A DNA stretch of 64,000 bases from Micromonospora pallida. Lineage in GTDB: Bacteria; Actinomycetota; Actinomycetes; Mycobacteriales; Micromonosporaceae. Made by a program: the position numbers and the translations under genes. The number at the start of each line of letters is the position of its first letter. Within the stretch, counting starts at the first letter, position 1. The notes under the pieces were generated by a model, which ran no database searches, was not told the origin of the DNA, and was given only the letters and a program-made list of their open reading frames with translations. This document shows positions 34,625 to 43,094 of the stretch, in pieces. The DNA lies in assembly GCF_900090325.1 (NCBI RefSeq), contig NZ_FMHW01000002.1, forward strand, positions 4,341,001 through 4,405,000. Direction: 5' to 3'.

Positions 34625-34984
34625 ATGACGAGACGAAGCCAGGCGGTCGGCGCGTACGGCGAACGGTGCGCCGTCCGACACCTGATCGGGACGGGCCTGC
34701 GTCCGGTCGCCCGCAACTGGCGCTGCCCGGACGGCGAGATCGACATCATCGCCTGGGACGGCGACGTCCTCGCCTTCTGCGAGGTGAAGACCCGCCGGGA
34801 CGACAGCTTCGGCAGCCCCGCCGAGGCCGTCGTCCCGGCCAAGGCCCGCCGGTTGCGCGGGCTCGCCGTGCGCTGGTTGGCCGAGACCGGCACCCGGGCG
34901 GACGACCTGCGCTTCGACGTGCTCTCGGTGCACCTGTCCGAGGCCGGCGCCGCCCGCGTCGAGCATCTCAAGGGCGCGTTCTGA
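34625..34984 (+). CDS. yraN: YraN/UPF0102-family putative endonuclease
   Basis: This 119-residue protein of the UPF0102 family has a Holliday-junction-resolvase-like nuclease fold. The signature is present: GAYGERCAVRHL, then ARNWRCPDGEIDIIAWDGDVLAFCEVKTRR, with the Glu, Asp and Glu-x-Lys residues of the nuclease core. The ATG at 34625 follows the variable leader of an open frame and begins the conserved protein. It is encoded directly before comM and dprA. Actinobacteria almost always keep this trio between rpsB and rnhB, so a role in DNA processing or uptake is likely. Confidence 0.93.
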   Translation: MTRRSQAVGAYGERCAVRHLIGTGLRPVARNWRCPDGEIDIIAWDGDVLAFCEVKTRRDDSFGSPAEAVVPAKARRLRGLAVRWLAETGTRADDLRFDVLSVHLSEAGAARVEHLKGAF

Positions 34985-34999
34985 GATGGGTGAGCGCCG

Positions 35000-36520
35000 A
35001 TGAGCTACGCCCGGGTGCTCTGCGTCGGCCTGGTCGGGGTGACCGGACACGTGGTGGAGGTGGAGGCCGACCTGGCGTCGGGACTACCCGCCGTCGCGAT
35101 CAGCGGCCTGCCCGACACCGCCCTGCACGAGGCCCGGGACCGGGTCCGGGCGGCGATCGTCAACTCCGGCGAGACCTGGCCCAACCGCCGAATCACCCTC
35201 AACCTGCTGCCGGCGACGCTGCCGAAGTACGGCTCGGCCTTCGACGTCGCCATCGCGGCGGCCCTGCTCGGCAGCGCCGGTCAGTTGCCACTGCTGCCGT
35301 TGGAGGGGGTGGTGCTCCTCGGCGAGCTGGGGCTCGACGGCGCGGTCCGACCGGTACGGGGCGTGCTGCCGATGGTCGCCGCCGCGGCCCGCGCCGGCGT
35401 GACCCGGGCGATCGTCCCGGCCCAGAACGCCGCCGAGGCCGCGGTGATCCCCGGGGTCCGGGTCCGCGCTGTCGACAGTCTGCACCGGCTGGTCGCCTTC
35501 GTCCGGGACGGCAGTCCGCTGGACGAACCACCGCCGTTGGCGGGGGCCGTCGCCGCGCCCGGCCCGGACCTCGCCGACGTGGCCGGGCAGGCGTACGCGC
35601 GCCGGGCACTGGAGGTGACCGCAGCCGGTGGCCACCACCTGGCGCTGCTCGGGCCACCCGGCACCGGCAAGACCATGCTCGCCGAGCGACTCCCGTCGAT
35701 CTTGCCGACGCTGGACGACGAGGCCGCCCTGGAGGTCACCGCGCTGCACTCGATCGCCGGCCTGCTACCGCCCGGCGGGCACCTGCTGCGCCGGCCGCCC
35801 TTCCAGGCCCCACACCACACCGCCACCGTGCCGGCGCTGGTCGGCGGCGGCCCGGGGCTGGCCCGGCCGGGGGCGGTATCGCTGGCCCACCGTGGGGTCC
35901 TCTTCCTCGACGAGGCCCCCGAGTTCAGCCGGGGTGCGCTCGACGCGCTGCGGCAGCCCCTGGAGGACGGACGGGTCCAGCTCGCCCGGGCCCGGGGCTC
36001 CGCCGAGTATCCGGCACGGATCCAGTTGGTGTTGGCCGCCAACCCCTGCCCGTGTGCCCGGCCGGTGGGGGACACCGCCTGCGAGTGCAGCCCGCTGGCC
36101 CGCCGCCGCTACCTCGGCCGTCTCTCCGGGCCACTGCGGGACCGGATCGACGTTCAGGTGACGGTGCCGCCGCTACGCGCCGCGCAGTTGATGGGGACGG
36201 GCGAGGTGAGCGAGCCGTCGGCGGTGGTGGCGGCCCGGGTGGCGACGGCCCGCGCCGCCGCCACCGAGCGGTGGGCGGCCGTCGGTCACCGGCTCAACGC
36301 GGAACTGCCCGGCCCGGTGCTACGCCGCCCGCCGTTCCGGCTACCGGCCGGCGACACTGCCGAGTTGCGACGCCGCCTGGACAACGGGTCGCTCTCCGCG
36401 CGGGGCTTCGACCGGATTATCCGGCTGGCCTGGAGCATCGCCGACCTGGACGGCCGACTGCGTCCGAGCCGGGACGACGTGTGGGAGGCGATCGGCCTCC
36501 GGACGGGAGAAGGCGCATGA
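35000..36520 (+). CDS. comM: YifB/ComM-family Mg-chelatase-like AAA+ ATPase
   Basis: ComM is a hexameric helicase that promotes branch migration during natural transformation. The 506-residue protein has the N-terminal Lon-like segment (VEVEADLASGLPAVAISGLPDTA). The AAA+ core has Walker A LLGPPGTGKTMLAERL, Walker B RGVLFLDEAPEFSR, and the C-terminal zinc-like cysteines NPCPCARPVGDTACECSP. The arginine-finger region is LSGPLRDRIDVQ. It begins 15 bases after yraN and ends overlapping dprA by 4 bases, so the three genes form one operon. Confidence 0.96.
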   Translation: MSYARVLCVGLVGVTGHVVEVEADLASGLPAVAISGLPDTALHEARDRVRAAIVNSGETWPNRRITLNLLPATLPKYGSAFDVAIAAALLGSAGQLPLLPLEGVVLLGELGLDGAVRPVRGVLPMVAAAARAGVTRAIVPAQNAAEAAVIPGVRVRAVDSLHRLVAFVRDGSPLDEPPPLAGAVAAPGPDLADVAGQAYARRALEVTAAGGHHLALLGPPGTGKTMLAERLPSILPTLDDEAALEVTALHSIAGLLPPGGHLLRRPPFQAPHHTATVPALVGGGPGLARPGAVSLAHRGVLFLDEAPEFSRGALDALRQPLEDGRVQLARARGSAEYPARIQLVLAANPCPCARPVGDTACECSPLARRRYLGRLSGPLRDRIDVQVTVPPLRAAQLMGTGEVSEPSAVVAARVATARAAATERWAAVGHRLNAELPGPVLRRPPFRLPAGDTAELRRRLDNGSLSARGFDRIIRLAWSIADLDGRLRPSRDDVWEAIGLRTGEGA

Positions 36521-37827
36521 CCGAGCACGACCACCAGGACCGGCTGGCGCGGGTCGCGCTGACCTGGCTCGCCGAGCCGGGCACCTGGACGGTGCACCGG
36601 TTGGTCGCGGAGATCGGTCCGGCCGCCGCGCTCGACCTGCTGCTCGCCGGGGGCGCACCGGAGGACCGGTTGCGCCGCAGGGTCGCTGCCCGGGCCGGCT
36701 CGGCCGATCCCCGGGCGGTGGCCGCGGAGGCGTTGGCGCGTACCGAGCGGTTGGGGGCACGGCTGGTCACCCCGGCCGACGCCGAGTGGCCGGCCCAGCT
36801 CGACGACCTGCACCGGCTGGCTCTGTCCGACACGACCCGGCGGGTGGACACCGAGACCGCCCCACCGCTGTGTCTCTGGGTACGCGGCGGGTGGCCGCTC
36901 GGCGAGGTGTTGGACCGGTCGGTGGCGGTCGTCGGGGCACGGGCAGCCACGTCGTACGGGGTCCATGTGGCCACCGAACTCGGGTACGGGCTCGCCGAGC
37001 GGGAGTGGACGGTGGTCTCCGGTGGGGCGTTCGGCATCGACGCCGCCGCGCACCGGGGAGCGCTGAACGCCGGCGGCGTGACGGTGGCCGTACTCGCCTG
37101 CGGGGTGGACCGTCCGTACCCGATGGGCAACAGCGCCCTCTTCGACCGGATCGCCGAAACCGGTCTGCTGGTCAGCGAGTGGATGCCGGGTGCCGAGCCG
37201 TTGCGTCCCCGGTTCCTGGTCCGCAACCGGGTCATCGCCGGGGCCACCCGGGGCAGCGTGCTGGTGGAGGCGTCGGCGCGCAGCGGGGCGACGCAGACCA
37301 TGCGACGGGCGCTCGGCATCGGCCGTCCGGCGATGGTGGTGCCCGGTCCGGTCACCTCGGCCATGTCGGTCGGGGCGCACGAGATGCTCCGCGAGTATCC
37401 GACGGCCCGACTGGTCACCGGCGTACCGCACGTGCTCGAGGAGGTCGGGCGGATCGGCATCGACCTCGCTCCCCTGGTCCGGGGGCCGAGCCGTCCCGCC
37501 GACACGCTCGACGACGAGGCGACGCTGCTGCGGGAGTCGTTGCCCCGGCGGGGTGTGCTGGACCCGGACGCGCTCGCCGCCCGGGCCGGCATGGACATCC
37601 GGACGGCCCTGCGCAAACTCGCCCTGTTGGAGGAACTGGGCCTGGTGGTGCGCCACGACGGCGGTTACGCCCTCCCGCCCCGGAGGGAGCGTCCGCTCCC
37701 CGGAACTCACGCGGCGCAGCCGCCACCGCCAGCGCCGGGGACAGCGACGGCAGATGGTGTCGACCCGGAGGTCAGTCCCCCTCCAACCGGATCTCCACGT
37801 CATGACCTCGCATGCACCGACGGATGA
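36517..37827 (+). CDS. dprA: DNA-processing protein DprA
   Basis: DprA loads RecA on incoming single-stranded DNA. The 436-residue protein has an N-terminal SAM-like helical part and the Rossmann-like core with VAVVGARAATSYGVHVATELG, VVSGGAFGIDAAAHRGAL, ACGVDRPYPMGNSALFD and FLVRNRVIAGATRGSVLVEA. A C-terminal winged helix (about 350-405) follows, and a Pro-rich tail of some 30 residues ends it. The ATG at 36517 overlaps the comM stop (ATGA); the very long open frame upstream is antisense-like. The last 56 bases overlap a convergent minus-strand gene. Confidence 0.96.
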   Translation: MTEHDHQDRLARVALTWLAEPGTWTVHRLVAEIGPAAALDLLLAGGAPEDRLRRRVAARAGSADPRAVAAEALARTERLGARLVTPADAEWPAQLDDLHRLALSDTTRRVDTETAPPLCLWVRGGWPLGEVLDRSVAVVGARAATSYGVHVATELGYGLAEREWTVVSGGAFGIDAAAHRGALNAGGVTVAVLACGVDRPYPMGNSALFDRIAETGLLVSEWMPGAEPLRPRFLVRNRVIAGATRGSVLVEASARSGATQTMRRALGIGRPAMVVPGPVTSAMSVGAHEMLREYPTARLVTGVPHVLEEVGRIGIDLAPLVRGPSRPADTLDDEATLLRESLPRRGVLDPDALAARAGMDIRTALRKLALLEELGLVVRHDGGYALPPRRERPLPGTHAAQPPPPAPGTATADGVDPEVSPPPTGSPRHDLACTDG

Positions 37828-38113
37828 GCGCCGCCAGGTTGCGTATCCGGGCCGTCTCCGCCGGGGAGGCGGCCACCTCGGCGAGGCAACGCAGTTCAGC
37901 CAGGAGGCGGGGCGCCTGCTCGGCGCTGACCACGAGTTCACCGGTGGGGTCGAACCGGTCCAGCAGCGGAGTGCGTCCACCACCGCGTACCCGGGTCAGC
38001 AGCCGCAGCAACACGTCGTCGGAGTCGTCCACCACCTCGACGGGCACATAGGAGGCACGGCGGGCCGGACCAGCGGACCGGACCACCCGGTAGAGCACGA
38101 CATCCAAACCCAT
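37772..38113 (-). CDS. Small hypothetical protein convergent with dprA
   Basis: This 113-residue protein begins MGLDVVLYRVVRS after GGAGG. It has an N-terminal beta strand, then a mixed region with two basic segments (LLTRVRGGGRTPLL, ETARIRNLAALIRRCMRG) and an acidic end. No membrane segment or known motif is seen. It is of the kind conserved as a hypothetical protein in Micromonosporaceae between dprA and xerC, so I accept it although unnamed. The 3' end overlaps dprA by 56 bases in the opposite orientation. Confidence 0.65.
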   Translation of the reverse strand: MGLDVVLYRVVRSAGPARRASYVPVEVVDDSDDVLLRLLTRVRGGGRTPLLDRFDPTGELVVSAEQAPRLLAELRCLAEVAASPAETARIRNLAALIRRCMRGHDVEIRLEGD

Positions 38114-38380
38114 CCGGCCGCCTCCGTCCGTCGACGTCTGCCTGCCCCGTGCCGGACCGGTCCACCTGGACGACGACCGGGCGTCGGGCACGACGACCAC
38201 GCCACCGGCGAGCCGGGACGGCCCCACGACCAGGAGACGACTGTCGGTGAATCCGGGCGGTCGGGGCCGGCGGGTCCGCCGCGCTGCCACCCGCCTGTAC
38301 CGACCGTAAGCTGAACCTGTGCAGGGCGACAACCACATCCCGGCGGGCGCTGTGGTAGCCGCTGGACACCGATCGGTGGG

Positions 38381-39541
38381 GTGTCCCGGCAGCCCATGGC
38401 GCTGTTGGCCCGGTGGCCCGTGGTGGCGGCGGTGAGCCGCGCCGACGACAGCACCCGTGCGCGCCACGAAGCGCTGCCCGCGGCGCTGCGCAACGCGGTG
38501 GACGAGTTCGCCCGGCACCTGGCCCAGGTACGCAACCAGTCGCCGCACACGGTGCGGGCGTACGTCGCCGATCTGGTGTCGCTGCTCGACCACGCCGTCC
38601 GGATGGGTGGTCGAGCGCCCGCCGACCTGGACCTGACGGTGCTGCGTAGTTGGCTGGCGAAGCAGCGGACCATGGGAGCGGCCCGCAGTTCGCTGGCCCG
38701 CCGCGCGGCGACGGCGCGGACGTTCAGCGCCTGGGCGCATCGGCGCGGCCTGCTGCCGACTGACGTGGCGGCCACTCTGGCCAGCCCAAAGGCACAGCGG
38801 GAACTACCCACCGTGCTCCGCGTCGACCAGGCCGCCACGCTGCTCGACGCGGTCCGTCACGCACACCCCGCACCACAGCCGCCCGGCACAGCCGAGCAAG
38901 CACCACAGCCAGCGGGCACACCCGAGCACACGGCACAGCCAGCGGGCGCAACCGGCCTCGTAACGGGTACGGCACCTGACGGGTTGCCGGCCACGGCGGC
39001 CGGGGGGCGGTCCGCCGGGGCGGACGGGCACGACGAAGCCGTGCTGTCGCGCGACCGCGCGCTGCTGGAACTCCTCTACGCCACCGGGGTACGAATCAGC
39101 GAGGCGTGCGGACTGGACACCGGCGACATCGACCACGGTCGCCGGGTGATCCGGGTCCTCGGCAAGGGCGACCGGGAACGGTCCGTGCCATACGGGCTCC
39201 CGGCCCAACGTGCCGTCGACGACTGGCTGCGACACGGGCGGCCGGTCCTGGCCCGACCCGGCTGCGGTGACGCCCTGCTGCTCGGGGCCCGGGGCGGCCG
39301 ACTGCACCCCACCACGGCACGCCGGATCGTCGCCGGGTACGCCGACGCCGCCGGACTGCCCCGCACCAGCCCGCACGGTCTACGCCACTCGGCTGCCACC
39401 CACCTGTTGGAGGGTGGCGCGGACCTGCGTGCGGTGCAGGAGATCCTGGGGCACTCGTCGCTGGCAAGCACCCAGATCTACACGCACGTCTCGGTGGAAC
39501 GGCTGCGGGCCGCGTACCGGCAGGCCCACCCCCGCGCCTGA
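38381..39541 (+). CDS. xerC: Tyrosine recombinase XerC with a low-complexity insert
   Basis: XerC with XerD resolves chromosome dimers at dif. The 386-residue protein has an N-terminal core-binding domain (about 35-135: VDEFARHLAQVRNQSPHTVRAYVADL). The catalytic domain carries Arg238 (TGVRISEACGL), Lys262, His332 and Arg335 (SPHGLRHSAATH), His358 (LGHSSLAS) and nucleophile Tyr367. Between the two domains, residues 161-220 are an unusual Pro/Gln/Ala/Thr-rich insert with repeated QPAGT units, making it some 60-80 residues longer than standard XerC. The GTG at 38381 is the likely start; an ATG at 38396 is possible. The dprA neighbourhood argues for the chromosomal enzyme rather than a phage integrase. 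Confidence 0.94.
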   Translation: MSRQPMALLARWPVVAAVSRADDSTRARHEALPAALRNAVDEFARHLAQVRNQSPHTVRAYVADLVSLLDHAVRMGGRAPADLDLTVLRSWLAKQRTMGAARSSLARRAATARTFSAWAHRRGLLPTDVAATLASPKAQRELPTVLRVDQAATLLDAVRHAHPAPQPPGTAEQAPQPAGTPEHTAQPAGATGLVTGTAPDGLPATAAGGRSAGADGHDEAVLSRDRALLELLYATGVRISEACGLDTGDIDHGRRVIRVLGKGDRERSVPYGLPAQRAVDDWLRHGRPVLARPGCGDALLLGARGGRLHPTTARRIVAGYADAAGLPRTSPHGLRHSAATHLLEGGADLRAVQEILGHSSLASTQIYTHVSVERLRAAYRQAHPRA

Positions 39542-39564
39542 CCGGCAAGCCTCTCTGGCCGACG

Positions 39565-40155
39565 TCAGCCGCGTCGGGGCGAGGAGCCGGGACCGTCGGC
39601 GGGCGAGCCCCGCAGCACCACGTTCGGTGCCCGGCCGAGGTCGAGGGACATGCGGACGTCGTCGTACCGCTCGTCACCGACCGCGATGAAGTTCGGCAGT
39701 CGTCCCCACTCGCGGAAGCCCAGCCGCTCGTACAGTTCGATCGCGCCGTGGTTGTTGCCCCGCACGCCGAGGGTGAGGGTCTCGATGCCGGCCTTGCGCG
39801 CGTCGTCGACCAGCGCCTCGGTGACCGTGCGGCCGAGGCCGAGCCCACGCGCGGCCGGATGCGCCATCACCTTCTGCACCTCCGCGGAGTGCCCGAAGAC
39901 CGGCTTCGGCCCGCGACGCCACAGGCCGGTCGCCACCACCCTGCCCTCCGCCACGGCGAGCACCAGGCTGGCGTCCCCCGCCCGGACGAGGGTGAGAATC
40001 TCGTCCAGCCAGGCGTCGGTCTCGGCGCGGGTGGGCGGGGCGAGGTACCCGATCGCGCCGCCCCGTTCGACCACCGCGTGCAGCACCCGGTGCACGTCGG
40101 CCTGAAGTCGTCGGTCGGCATCGGCTGGCCACCGGAGTTCGACGCGAGAGGTCAT
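39565..40155 (-). CDS. GNAT-family N-acetyltransferase
   Basis: This protein of about 196 residues has a GNAT fold. A substrate-binding half (about 1-85) is followed by the acetyl-CoA loop VMAHPAARGLGLGRTVTEALVDDARK, the strand-helix TLTLGVRGNNHGAIELYERLGFREWGR and a beta bulge ending the core. The C-terminal 20 residues are Pro/Ser-rich. The substrate is unknown. I chose ATG 40155; a GTG two codons earlier (40161) is possible, and neither has a good ribosome binding site. It is convergent with xerC and divergent from the aminotransferase. Confidence 0.87.
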   Translation of the reverse strand: MTSRVELRWPADADRRLQADVHRVLHAVVERGGAIGYLAPPTRAETDAWLDEILTLVRAGDASLVLAVAEGRVVATGLWRRGPKPVFGHSAEVQKVMAHPAARGLGLGRTVTEALVDDARKAGIETLTLGVRGNNHGAIELYERLGFREWGRLPNFIAVGDERYDDVRMSLDLGRAPNVVLRGSPADGPGSSPRRG

Positions 40156-40279
40156 CTGCACATTTTCGGGGATCGGGCTGCCCCGGCTCGCACCGCCCGG
40201 CCGCGCGTCGCCGACGGACCGACCCCATCCCCACCCGCGAACCCTGAATCGCCGGCCCGTCGCGGGCTACGATCACCGG

Positions 40280-41461
40280 GTGACCGTCCCGCAGCCACCT
40301 GCCCCGCTGCCCGGCGCCCGGCTGTTGTTCTCTCTCGACCCGGCGGTCAGTCAGCTCAACCACGGCGCGTTCGGTACCGTGCCCCTCCCGGTTCAGCGGG
40401 CCCAGCAACGGCTGCGGGACGAGATGGAGGCGAACCCGCACCGCTTCTTCTCCCGTGGACTGGTCGAGCGGCTCGGTCACGCCCGGCGGCACCTCGCCGG
40501 TTTCCTCGGTGCCGACCCGGAGGGCAGCGCCCTGGTCGGTAACACCACCACCGGGGTCGCCGTGGTCCTCCAGTCGCTCCGCCTGCGGCCGGGCGACGAG
40601 GTGCTGATCACCGACCACTGTTACGGAGCGGTCGCCCTGTCGGTGCACCGGGAGTGCCAGCGAACCGGAGCCTCGTCCCGGGTCCTTCCGGTGCCGCTCT
40701 CCGCGACCGACGAGGAGATTGTCGAGTCCTTCCGCGCGGGGCTGCGGCCGGGACGGACCCGGTTGCTCGTGGTCGATCAGCTCACCTCGGCCACCGCCCG
40801 CCTGTTCCCGGTCGCGGCCATCGTCGGCGTCGCCCGCGAGCAGGGAGTGCCGGTGCTGGTCGACGCGGCGCACGTGCCCGGCATGCTGCCGGTCACCGTG
40901 GAGAGCATCGGCGCGGACTTCTGGGTCGGCAACCTCCACAAGTGGGGATTCGCCCCGCGCGGCACGGCCCTGCTGGCGGTACGGCCGCCGTGGCGGGAAC
41001 GGATCGAACCCCTGACGGTCTCCTGGGAGCAGGAGAGCGGCTTCCCGGCACGGGTGGAGTGGCAGGCCACCCTGGACTACACCGGCTGGCTCGCCGCACC
41101 GGTGGGGGTGTACACGCTGCGCAACCTCGGCGTGGAGCGGGTCCGCGAACACAACGCCGCTCTCGCGGCGTACGGCCAGCGGGTGGTCGGGGACGCTCTC
41201 GGCGTCGCGCCGACCCACCTGCCGGACCCCGGCGGCCCGGCGGTGGCGATGCGCCTCATCCCGCTGCCGCCAGGAATGGCCACCACCGTCGAGACGGCGA
41301 AGGCGCTGCGGGACCGGATCGCCGACCGGCTCGCCACCGAACTCGCGGTGATGGCGTGGGGCGGCCGGGGTTGGTTGCGCCTCTGCGGCCAGGTCTACAA
41401 CAGCGCCGAGGAGTACGAGCGCCTCGCGGTACGCCTGCCGCCCCTGCTCGCCCAACGCTGA
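40280..41461 (+). CDS. Aminotransferase class V (isopenicillin-N-epimerase-like)
   Basis: This 393-residue PLP-dependent enzyme belongs to the class V aminotransferase/cysteine desulfurase superfamily, closest in style to CefD-like epimerases. The N-terminal LNHGAFGTVPLPVQ and the phosphate-binding NTTTGVAVVLQSL are typical. The PLP aspartate is in VLVDAAHVPGM, and the PLP lysine is in VGNLHKWGFAPRGTALL. The GTG at 40280 starts the family-like sequence. The reaction could be racemisation, desulfuration or transamination and cannot be decided. The 3' end overlaps the opposite-strand M23 gene for some 200 bases. Confidence 0.9.
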   Translation: MTVPQPPAPLPGARLLFSLDPAVSQLNHGAFGTVPLPVQRAQQRLRDEMEANPHRFFSRGLVERLGHARRHLAGFLGADPEGSALVGNTTTGVAVVLQSLRLRPGDEVLITDHCYGAVALSVHRECQRTGASSRVLPVPLSATDEEIVESFRAGLRPGRTRLLVVDQLTSATARLFPVAAIVGVAREQGVPVLVDAAHVPGMLPVTVESIGADFWVGNLHKWGFAPRGTALLAVRPPWRERIEPLTVSWEQESGFPARVEWQATLDYTGWLAAPVGVYTLRNLGVERVREHNAALAAYGQRVVGDALGVAPTHLPDPGGPAVAMRLIPLPPGMATTVETAKALRDRIADRLATELAVMAWGGRGWLRLCGQVYNSAEEYERLAVRLPPLLAQR

Positions 41462-42179
41462 TCCCACCCGGCTCCCACTCCGGCCACCCGGCGACCGGCG
41501 GGTCGCCGAGGGGCAGCAGCCGTACCGGGACCGGCCCGAGCAGGGCGAGCGGGTCGAGGTACTCCTCGCCGCGCCGCAGGCCCCAGTGCAGGCAGGCCGA
41601 GGTGGGACAGCCGGTGTGTCCGGGTGACAGCTCTCCCAACGGCGTGCCGGCCGTGACCCGCGTACCGGCTCGCACCGACGGGCGCACCGGCTCGTAGGTG
41701 GTGCGCAGGCCGTCGGTGTGCCCCACGGTGACCACCGGCCGACCGGCGACCAGGCCCGCGAAGAGCACCACTCCGGCACCCGCCGACCGGACCACGGCGC
41801 CCGCCGGGGCGGCCAGGTCGACACCCCGGTGGCCCGCCAGCCACGGCTGGGGCGGCGGATCGAAGTCACGGACCGGCCGGGGCGGACCGTCCAGCGGCCA
41901 TCGGAAGCTCAGCCCCCGCGCCGCTCGCGGCAGGTCGGGCACCGGCGGGGGCACCGGCTCGACGGAGACCGGAGCCCGGACGACCGGAGCGGACCCGACA
42001 GCGGCCAACGACCGCGCGAACCGATTCGGCCCGGCAGAAGCCAAGGCCCGGACGGACCCGTCCGGAACCCCCGCCAACGCGGCCGTCACCGGGACGGGGT
42101 GGGCAGCCGTCAACGCCACCACCGTCGCAGCCGCCAGTGCCGCCCGAATCCTCGTCCCCCGTCGCGTCAAGCCTGTCAC
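41256..42179 (-). CDS. Secreted M23-family (LytM-like) peptidase with an overlapping 3' extension
   Basis: This 307-residue secreted protein has a signal peptide (about 1-35, ending near VTAALA), a Pro/Val-rich spacer (about 60-85) and an M23 domain (about 90-225). The metal-site motif GHRGVDLAAPAGAVV is clear. The second motif reads SACLHWGLRRG, so the first His of the usual His-x-His is a Cys; many actinobacterial LytM proteins deviate in this way and may be non-catalytic. The gene has no stop where the domain ends (about 41465). It runs 206 bases into the 3' end of the aminotransferase on the other strand as a basic, low-complexity tail. Confidence 0.8.
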   Translation of the reverse strand: MTGLTRRGTRIRAALAAATVVALTAAHPVPVTAALAGVPDGSVRALASAGPNRFARSLAAVGSAPVVRAPVSVEPVPPPVPDLPRAARGLSFRWPLDGPPRPVRDFDPPPQPWLAGHRGVDLAAPAGAVVRSAGAGVVLFAGLVAGRPVVTVGHTDGLRTTYEPVRPSVRAGTRVTAGTPLGELSPGHTGCPTSACLHWGLRRGEEYLDPLALLGPVPVRLLPLGDPPVAGWPEWEPGGISVGRAGAAGVPRGARTPRRCCRPGRRGATNPGRPTPSPRVRWRAGRRSGPAAPSPSRRWWPFLAAAG

Positions 42180-42231
42180 AGGCCGCAGCGTGCCCGGTGG
42201 GGCGAATCAGTGCCACCGGCAGACCGTCACC

Positions 42232-42259
42232 TGTGGACAACCGGACGCCCTGTGGACGA
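42232..42259 (-). promoter_or_regulatory. Second pair of DnaA-box-like 9-mers, upstream of the M23 gene
   Basis: On the minus strand TCGTCCACA (42259-42251) and TTGTCCACA (42240-42232) lie 19 bases apart. This is the same two sequences and spacing as at 34545-34572, but in the reverse order. The pair ends 52 bases before the M23 start codon. The remainder of the gap up to 42334 holds nothing else I recognise. Confidence 0.5.
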
Positions 42260-42334
42260 GCACCCGTTCCCCCCGATGATCTGCTATGCGTGCTCGGGCT
42301 CGGCGGTCGGGTGGCTAGGTGCTCAGCCAGGACG

Positions 42335-42934
42335 TCAGCATCTGCCGGTACGCGGGGCACCCGTGCTGCCGATGGCCGGCGGTTCGTCGGCGAGCATGGC
42401 GTACGAGTCGGCCGGCGGGGTGGGTTCGGTGAGATCGAGGTACCAGTCGTTGCTGCGCATCAGGGTGCCGCTGCCCGGTGGGTACTCGAAGTCGCAGGCC
42501 CCGAGACGAGTGAAGCCCAGGCGATTGCAGATGGCGTTCGAGGAAGCGTTGTCGACCGAGGGGAACGCGTGCAGGCTGCGGGGATTGTCGGGCCGGCCGG
42601 CGGCTGCGCGCACGATGGCGATGAGAGCGGTGCCGGCTGCGGTGGCGACACCCCGACCCTGGAAGGGCGGTAGCACGTTCCAGCCGGTTTCGTAGATCTG
42701 CCTACCGTGCCAGGCCCGCTGGTGGTAGGCGATACTGCCGACCATCTCGTCACCCAGCACGATGGCGAACATGCAGCCACGGCCGGTTTCCGACATGGCG
42801 AGGTAACGGCGGTGGCGGGCGAGCAACCTGTCCTCGGGCTCGGGACCGCCGACGTGCCGGCGCATGTGCGGGGTGTTGATCCGTCGCAGGAGACTGAGCG
42901 CGGACTCCGACCAGGGTTCAAGGCGAATGTCCAT
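42335..42934 (-). CDS. GNAT-family N-acetyltransferase
   Basis: This 199-residue GNAT protein has the acetyl-CoA loop NVLPPFQGRGVATAAGTALI and the following helix, plus the terminal motif DNASSNAICNRLGFTRLGACDFEYPPGS. The preceding strand shows IAYHQRAWHGRQIYETGW. It probably acetylates a small amine or a protein N-terminus; the closest type is a RimJ-like branch. I choose ATG 42934; an in-frame ATG at 42970 would add a basic stretch. There is no obvious operon partner. It is divergent from the methyltransferase gene. Confidence 0.85.
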   Translation of the reverse strand: MDIRLEPWSESALSLLRRINTPHMRRHVGGPEPEDRLLARHRRYLAMSETGRGCMFAIVLGDEMVGSIAYHQRAWHGRQIYETGWNVLPPFQGRGVATAAGTALIAIVRAAAGRPDNPRSLHAFPSVDNASSNAICNRLGFTRLGACDFEYPPGSGTLMRSNDWYLDLTEPTPPADSYAMLADEPPAIGSTGAPRTGRC

Positions 42935-43094
42935 GTCGCGCAGTCTGCCGGCGGTCCGCCCGTCCAGCATCTGCTTTCGACTCGGCAGGGCGTTCGGTAA
43001 GCCGTCTTTCTTTCTTACCGACCCGACCCGACCCGGGCCGGGCCGGGCCGGTCGCCGGCAGGGAGCGCTGGCAGCCGATCCCTAGGCTGACGCG

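Noticed and set aside
34588..36516. Very long frame that extends dprA upstream through comM and yraN
   Set aside because: The upstream part is Arg/Gly/Pro-rich and out of frame with the recognised comM and yraN genes; the dprA start is fixed by the ATGA overlap.
38381..39541. Tyrosine recombinase as sign of an integrated element
   Set aside because: It adjoins dprA as in other actinobacterial chromosomes, there is no tRNA or att repeat and no phage genes, so it is the housekeeping XerC.
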